A DNA stretch of 24,417 nt from Kiritimatiellia bacterium (GTDB lineage: Bacteria; Verrucomicrobiota; Kiritimatiellia; RFP12; UBA1067): the NCBI GenBank assembly GCA_017411125.1, contig JAFPNP010000187.1, forward strand, positions 1-24,417, given 5' to 3'. Numbering within the stretch: the first letter of the stretch is position 1; every line of letters starts with the position of its first letter. The translations under genes and the position numbers were made by a program. The notes below the pieces were generated by a model. That model saw only the letters and a program-made list of their open reading frames with translations, was not told where the DNA came from and ran no database searches. This document shows, in pieces, positions 21,288-24,417 of the stretch.

Positions 21288-22249
21288 GCGCCGTCGGACT
21301 CAAAGCCTGGTTTCTTCTGTTCAGACCATGGAGCTATGCCGCGACGCTCGTTCCGTTTTTCGTCGCGGCGGGTATCGCTTGGGCGGCGTGTCCCTGCGCT
21401 GTTACGCCGTGCTGGGGAAGATGGTGGATCGGCCTTGCGTGCGGATTGTTTTTCCAGGCGACGGTCAACCTTCTTAATACTTGGGGCGACGAGCGCTCCG
21501 GCGTGGATGCAGTTCCTGGTGCCGTACGCACTACTCCGCAGGTACACGACGGTCTTGTGACCATGCGCGAGCTCTTTGCTGCTGCTGCGGCTTGTGCTGT
21601 GGCGGCTGCAGTGACCGGCATTGGACTGTGCTTCTTCCGCGACGGCGGCGCGTGGCGTTTCGATGCGCCGCTCTTCGTCGCGGGCCTTGTAGGATTCCTC
21701 GGTGCGACAAACTATTCGACGGGTGTCAAGTTCAAGTACCGTGGCCTTGGCGTTCCGTTCGTGGCGTTTCTAATGGGGCCGCTTGAGGTGTTTGTTGCGG
21801 TGGAGCTGCTGCGCCCGGCGTTCGCGCTTCCGGCGACGGTGGCGGACTGGGGAATGTTCGCGTTGTTCACCCTGCCGGTCGCATTGCTTGTTTGCGTGAT
21901 AATGCACGGCAACGACATGCGCGACATCCCGACAGATCGCGCCGCCGGAATAATGACGCCGGCGACGATGCTCGGACCACGCGGTTCGCTCGTCCTTTAT
22001 TGGTTTTGCCACCTGGCGCCATACACGGCATGCGCCGCGCTGTGCGTACTGGGTGCGACATTTTGGCTTGCGTTGCCGTTCCTTGTTCTGCCGCTTACAG
22101 TACGGACGCTTCGTGCGGCGACGGCGGTGTTTCTTGCTGCGGACGGCGGCAATCCGCCGTGGCGCGGGCTTGAACGGGCGTCCGGCGGGATTCACCTTGT
22201 TTTCGGCGCATTGTATGCCGTTGCGATTGCGTGTGCGGGGGGCGTGTGA
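21284..22249 (+). CDS. UbiA-family prenyltransferase, MenA-like
   Basis: 321 residues, about eight or nine membrane segments. UbiA enzymes join a polyprenyl chain to an acceptor in the membrane. The first Asp motif is NTWGDERSGVD (65-75), the second HGNDMRDIPTD (about 209-219). The layout after motif one (GAVRTTPQVHDGLVTMRELFAA) parallels the GPLRGMQKGVIT region of E. coli MenA, so 1,4-dihydroxy-2-naphthoate prenyltransferase for menaquinone is the best guess. The first motif has Trp-Gly-Asp where NDYxD is common, so activity on another aromatic acceptor stays possible. No other men gene is in the window. ATGA overlap with folD; the next gene begins directly after its stop. Confidence 0.82.
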   Translation: MSAVGLKAWFLLFRPWSYAATLVPFFVAAGIAWAACPCAVTPCWGRWWIGLACGLFFQATVNLLNTWGDERSGVDAVPGAVRTTPQVHDGLVTMRELFAAAAACAVAAAVTGIGLCFFRDGGAWRFDAPLFVAGLVGFLGATNYSTGVKFKYRGLGVPFVAFLMGPLEVFVAVELLRPAFALPATVADWGMFALFTLPVALLVCVIMHGNDMRDIPTDRAAGIMTPATMLGPRGSLVLYWFCHLAPYTACAALCVLGATFWLALPFLVLPLTVRTLRAATAVFLAADGGNPPWRGLERASGGIHLVFGALYAVAIACAGGV

Positions 22250-22816
22250 ATGAAAAGTTCTCCGAAAATAGGTCTCCCGGCCATCTTCTTCAGCTTCGCG
22301 AAAATAGGTGCCGTCCTGATAGGCGGCGGATACGTGATGCTGCCGCTTCTGGAGGACGAGATGGTCCGTCGTAGAAAATGGGCGACGTCGGAGGAGGTTG
22401 CAGACTTTTTCGCGCTCGCCCAGTTGCTCCCCGGCGTGATTGCAATAAACGCCGCGATGCTCATGGGGAACCGACTGCGCGGCTTTGCTGGAAATGTCGC
22501 CGCCGCGCTCGGCGTCGTGTGCGTCCCGTTTGTGCTGATTGCCGCCTATGCCATAGCTTATTCGCAGCTTAGCGGCTTGCCGGCGGTGGCGAAGGTCCTC
22601 GAGGGAGTGCGTCCCGCCGTTGCAGGGATGATGCTCGCGCTGGGCTGGAACATGGTGAGAAAGTCCGCGAAAGAGACTTGGCAGATGGCGCTTGCGGTCG
22701 GCGTGGCGGCGGTCGCCGCCGTGTGGAACCCGCCGATCGTGCTTTTCATACTCGCTGCAATCGCGGCGGGAATCGCATGGAACGCCGTTCGCGCACGGAA
22801 GGAATGCAAATCGTGA
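22250..22816 (+). CDS. chrA: Half-size chromate transporter family protein (ChrA, first of pair)
   Basis: 188 residues with about five or six hydrophobic segments. The CHR signature appears as FAKIGAVLIGGGYVMLPLLEDEM and FALAQLLPGVIAINAAMLMG (PG near residue 62). Short ChrA proteins carry one CHR domain and work in pairs; full-length ones have two in one chain. Here the second half is the next gene. Chromate or sulfate export is known for some members, but the natural substrate of most is not established. ATG follows the prenyltransferase TGA with no spacer, so coupled translation is likely. Confidence 0.9.
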   Translation: MKSSPKIGLPAIFFSFAKIGAVLIGGGYVMLPLLEDEMVRRRKWATSEEVADFFALAQLLPGVIAINAAMLMGNRLRGFAGNVAAALGVVCVPFVLIAAYAIAYSQLSGLPAVAKVLEGVRPAVAGMMLALGWNMVRKSAKETWQMALAVGVAAVAAVWNPPIVLFILAAIAAGIAWNAVRARKECKS

Positions 22817-23379
22817 TACAACTCGCCTTCACGCTGTTCCACGTATTTTTCAAGATCGGGCTGTTTACGCTCGGTGGCGGTCTTGCGATCATATCGCTTG
22901 TTCAGCAGGAGATGCTTGGACGCGGCTGGCTGACGAATGCGGAGTTCATGGATATTCTCGGCATAGCGCAGATGACGCCCGGCCCGATAGGAGTGAACGC
23001 CGCGACGTTCGTCGGGTACAAGGTGGCCGCGTTGCACGGCGCCGGAACGTGGACGGCTCTGGCGGTTGCGTTCGTGGCCACGGTGTCCGTGGTGTTTCCG
23101 AGCGTGCTCGGAGTGCATTTCGGTGGCGGGTGGTTCGACCGCAACCGGAGTCGTCCCGTTGTGAAGAGAGTGTTCTGCATCTTGCGTCCGCTCGTCGCCG
23201 GCTTCGTCACGGCGGCGGGGGTGTCGCTTACGCTCGACGTGTTCCCGCGCCTTGCATTCGGTGCTAGGGATTTTGCTAATGCGGGCGTGTTCGCCGCGAC
23301 TGCCGCACTCGTGCTGACGAAGCGGTTTTCGCCGCTCTGGGGACTGCTCCTCGGTGCGGCCGCCGGATTCCTTTTCTGA
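22813..23379 (+). CDS. chrA: Half-size chromate transporter family protein (ChrA, second of pair)
   Basis: 188 residues from GTG 22813, chosen because AAGGA lies 9 bases upstream and the GTGA overlap with the previous stop matches the style of the run; ATG 22804 (three codons longer) is possible but has the SD too close. The CHR blocks are FKIGLFTLGGGLAIISLVQQEM and LGIAQMTPGPIGVNAATFVG. It is clearly different from its neighbour, as expected for a two-gene heteromer with opposite topology. Its last codons overlap the -35 box of panB. Confidence 0.88.
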   Translation: MIQLAFTLFHVFFKIGLFTLGGGLAIISLVQQEMLGRGWLTNAEFMDILGIAQMTPGPIGVNAATFVGYKVAALHGAGTWTALAVAFVATVSVVFPSVLGVHFGGGWFDRNRSRPVVKRVFCILRPLVAGFVTAAGVSLTLDVFPRLAFGARDFANAGVFAATAALVLTKRFSPLWGLLLGAAAGFLF

Positions 23380-23404
23380 CAGAGCCCGCCGGTTGTGCTA
23401 TAAT
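23376..23404 (+). promoter_or_regulatory. Promoter of panB
   Basis: CTGACA (23376-23381), 17 bases, TATAAT (23399-23404) with a TGC extension. The -35 lies inside the end of the chrA gene. The -10 ends 9 bases before the panB ATG and no SD is present, so the transcript would be leaderless or nearly so. Confidence 0.75.
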
Positions 23405-23413
23405 ATCCGCGCT

Positions 23414-24205
23414 ATGAAAAAGTGGACAGTTTCGACTTTTAGGGCGGCGAAGGGCGTGTGCAAGCTTGGATGCTGCACGGCATACGACGCCTGTTTCGCC
23501 AGGCTCGCCGACGAGGCGGGCGTGCCATGCATCCTCGTGGGTGATTCGATGGGGATGGTTTCACTCGGATACGGCACGACGCTTCCGGTGACGATGCAGG
23601 AGACGCTCTCCGCCACGGCGGCCGTGGCGCGCGCGACGAAGGACGCTTTGGTGATTGCGGATATGCCGTTCGGCAGCTATCAGTGCGGAGACGATGCGGC
23701 TATGGCGAACGCCGTGGCTTGCCTCAAGGCCGGCGCGGACGGCGTCAAACTAGAGGGTGGTGCGCGTGTGTGCGGCCTCATCCGCCGCATGACGGAGGCT
23801 GGAATCCCCGTTCTCGCGCACGTTGGCATGACGCCTCAGAGCGTCAACGCTTATGGTGGTTTCAAGACGCAGGGCAAGACGCGCGAGTCCGCGCTTCAGG
23901 TGCTGGAGGACGCGAAGGCCGTCGAGGCGGCGGGCGCGTTTGCCGTCACGCTCGAATGCGTGCCGTCCGAACTCGCCGCCGAGATCACCGCCGCGCTCAA
24001 GATAATCACCGTCGGCATAGGCGCGGGGCCGGTGTGCGATGCGCAATGGCTCGTAATGCACGACCTGCTCGGTCTCAACGAAGGTCACGTGCCGTCGTTC
24101 GTAAAGCGCTACGCGAACCTCGCCGCAGATGCGAAAAAGGCGTTCGCGCAGTACGTCGCCGAAGTCGCGGACGGCACGTTTCCCTGCAAAGGAGCGGGAA
24201 AATGA
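23414..24205 (+). CDS. panB: 3-methyl-2-oxobutanoate hydroxymethyltransferase PanB
   Basis: First committed step of pantothenate (and so coenzyme A) synthesis: adds a hydroxymethyl from methylene-tetrahydrofolate to ketoisovalerate. FolD, four genes upstream, supplies the folate. 263 residues, usual length. Metal and catalytic residues follow E. coli numbering: Asp44 (VGDSMGM), Asp83 (IADMPFGSY), Lys112 and Glu114 (VKLEGG), Glu181 (LECVP). HVGMTPQSVNAYGGFK is also diagnostic. The start is ATG 23414; an open frame from 23354 lies upstream of the -10 box and is not used. Its stop overlaps the rhamnosidase start (ATGA), although the two functions are unrelated. Confidence 0.96.
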   Translation: MKKWTVSTFRAAKGVCKLGCCTAYDACFARLADEAGVPCILVGDSMGMVSLGYGTTLPVTMQETLSATAAVARATKDALVIADMPFGSYQCGDDAAMANAVACLKAGADGVKLEGGARVCGLIRRMTEAGIPVLAHVGMTPQSVNAYGGFKTQGKTRESALQVLEDAKAVEAAGAFAVTLECVPSELAAEITAALKIITVGIGAGPVCDAQWLVMHDLLGLNEGHVPSFVKRYANLAADAKKAFAQYVAEVADGTFPCKGAGK

Positions 24206-24417
24206 CGGCGGCGATTTTGGCGGCGGTGTTCATCGCCGTGGACGCGCCCGTGCCCAACCACGCCGGTAAGGGCGAGAGCGACACCGCCCGCTTTGTCAAG
24301 ACGTTCGAGCGGGGAGGCGACGTGGCGAAGGCCACGTGGACAGTCACGGGGCTTGGCGTGTTTAAGGCGTACTTCAACGGGCGCGAGGTCGGGGCGGACG
24401 ACCAGTTGAAGCCCGGC
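24202..24417 (+). CDS. Alpha-L-rhamnosidase-like protein, N-terminal end (partial)
   Basis: 72 codons to the window edge, still open. The start ATG overlaps the panB stop and has AAGGAG 8 bases upstream. A short hydrophobic start (MTAAILAAVFIAVDA) may be a signal peptide. Residues about 42-72 (KATWTVTGLGVFKAYFNGREVG...LKPG) match the N-terminal beta-sandwich of bacterial GH78 rhamnosidases, where an ITGLG-Y-x-x-YxNGxxVG pattern leads to a PGWT turn. The catalytic domain is out of view, so other enzymes with this jelly-roll remain possible. Confidence 0.65.
   Translation, partial: MTAAILAAVFIAVDAPVPNHAGKGESDTARFVKTFERGGDVAKATWTVTGLGVFKAYFNGREVGADDQLKPG

Overview
The window is GC-rich bacterial chromosome, densely coded on both strands. 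It looks like a Gram-negative member of the PVC group, possibly an uncultured gut-type Kiritimatiellota/Verrucomicrobiota lineage. That placement is inferred from the mix of a GlpT permease, PEGA-repeat and FHA proteins beside a TadC-like protein, a YfhO-like membrane protein, and large secreted enzymes for plant polysaccharides. No marker gene fixes it. There is no phage, integrase, transposase or CRISPR array.

Region by region. 1-1987 (+): the end of an SGNH hydrolase, glpT, and rpsU with a very strong ribosome binding site and a bidirectional terminator. 2052-4735 (-): an apparent operon read from a promoter almost touching the first start codon: a 100-aa tail-anchored unknown, a coiled-coil LysM protein, hemB and a purine-type phosphoribosyltransferase. 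4736-6165: a DUF4143-type ATPase with its own good sigma70 promoter, bracketed by two different palindromic elements. 6166-9453 (-): a metallophosphoesterase behind a secreted GH43-CE15 two-enzyme fusion. 9454-10009: a 556-base region holding two inverted copies of one 34-bp promoter block, an unlisted 47-codon Cys-containing ORF with promoter and SD, and a 9-codon mini-ORF. 10010-15379 (+): YfhO-like protein, argJ, dnaB, rsmI. 15395-15471 (-): tRNA-Arg(CCU). 15563-23379 (+): a tightly overlapping run tadC-like, FHA, PEGA, tlyA, tadA (tRNA deaminase), folD, UbiA/MenA-like prenyltransferase, and two half-size ChrA proteins. 23414-24417 (+): panB from its own promoter, then the start of an alpha-L-rhamnosidase-like gene.

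Most genes are housekeeping: translation (rpsU, tlyA, rsmI, tadA, tRNA-Arg), replication (dnaB), and cofactor or amino-acid synthesis (hemB, folD, panB, argJ, prenyltransferase). The accessory theme is carbohydrate attack at both ends and in the middle (SGNH esterase, GH43-CE15, rhamnosidase). The least explained parts are the orphan TadC-FHA-PEGA operon, the 9.45-10.0 kb intergenic region, the palindromes around the ATPase, and a recurring layout in which an extended -10 box sits only 8-9 bases before an ATG with no ribosome binding site.
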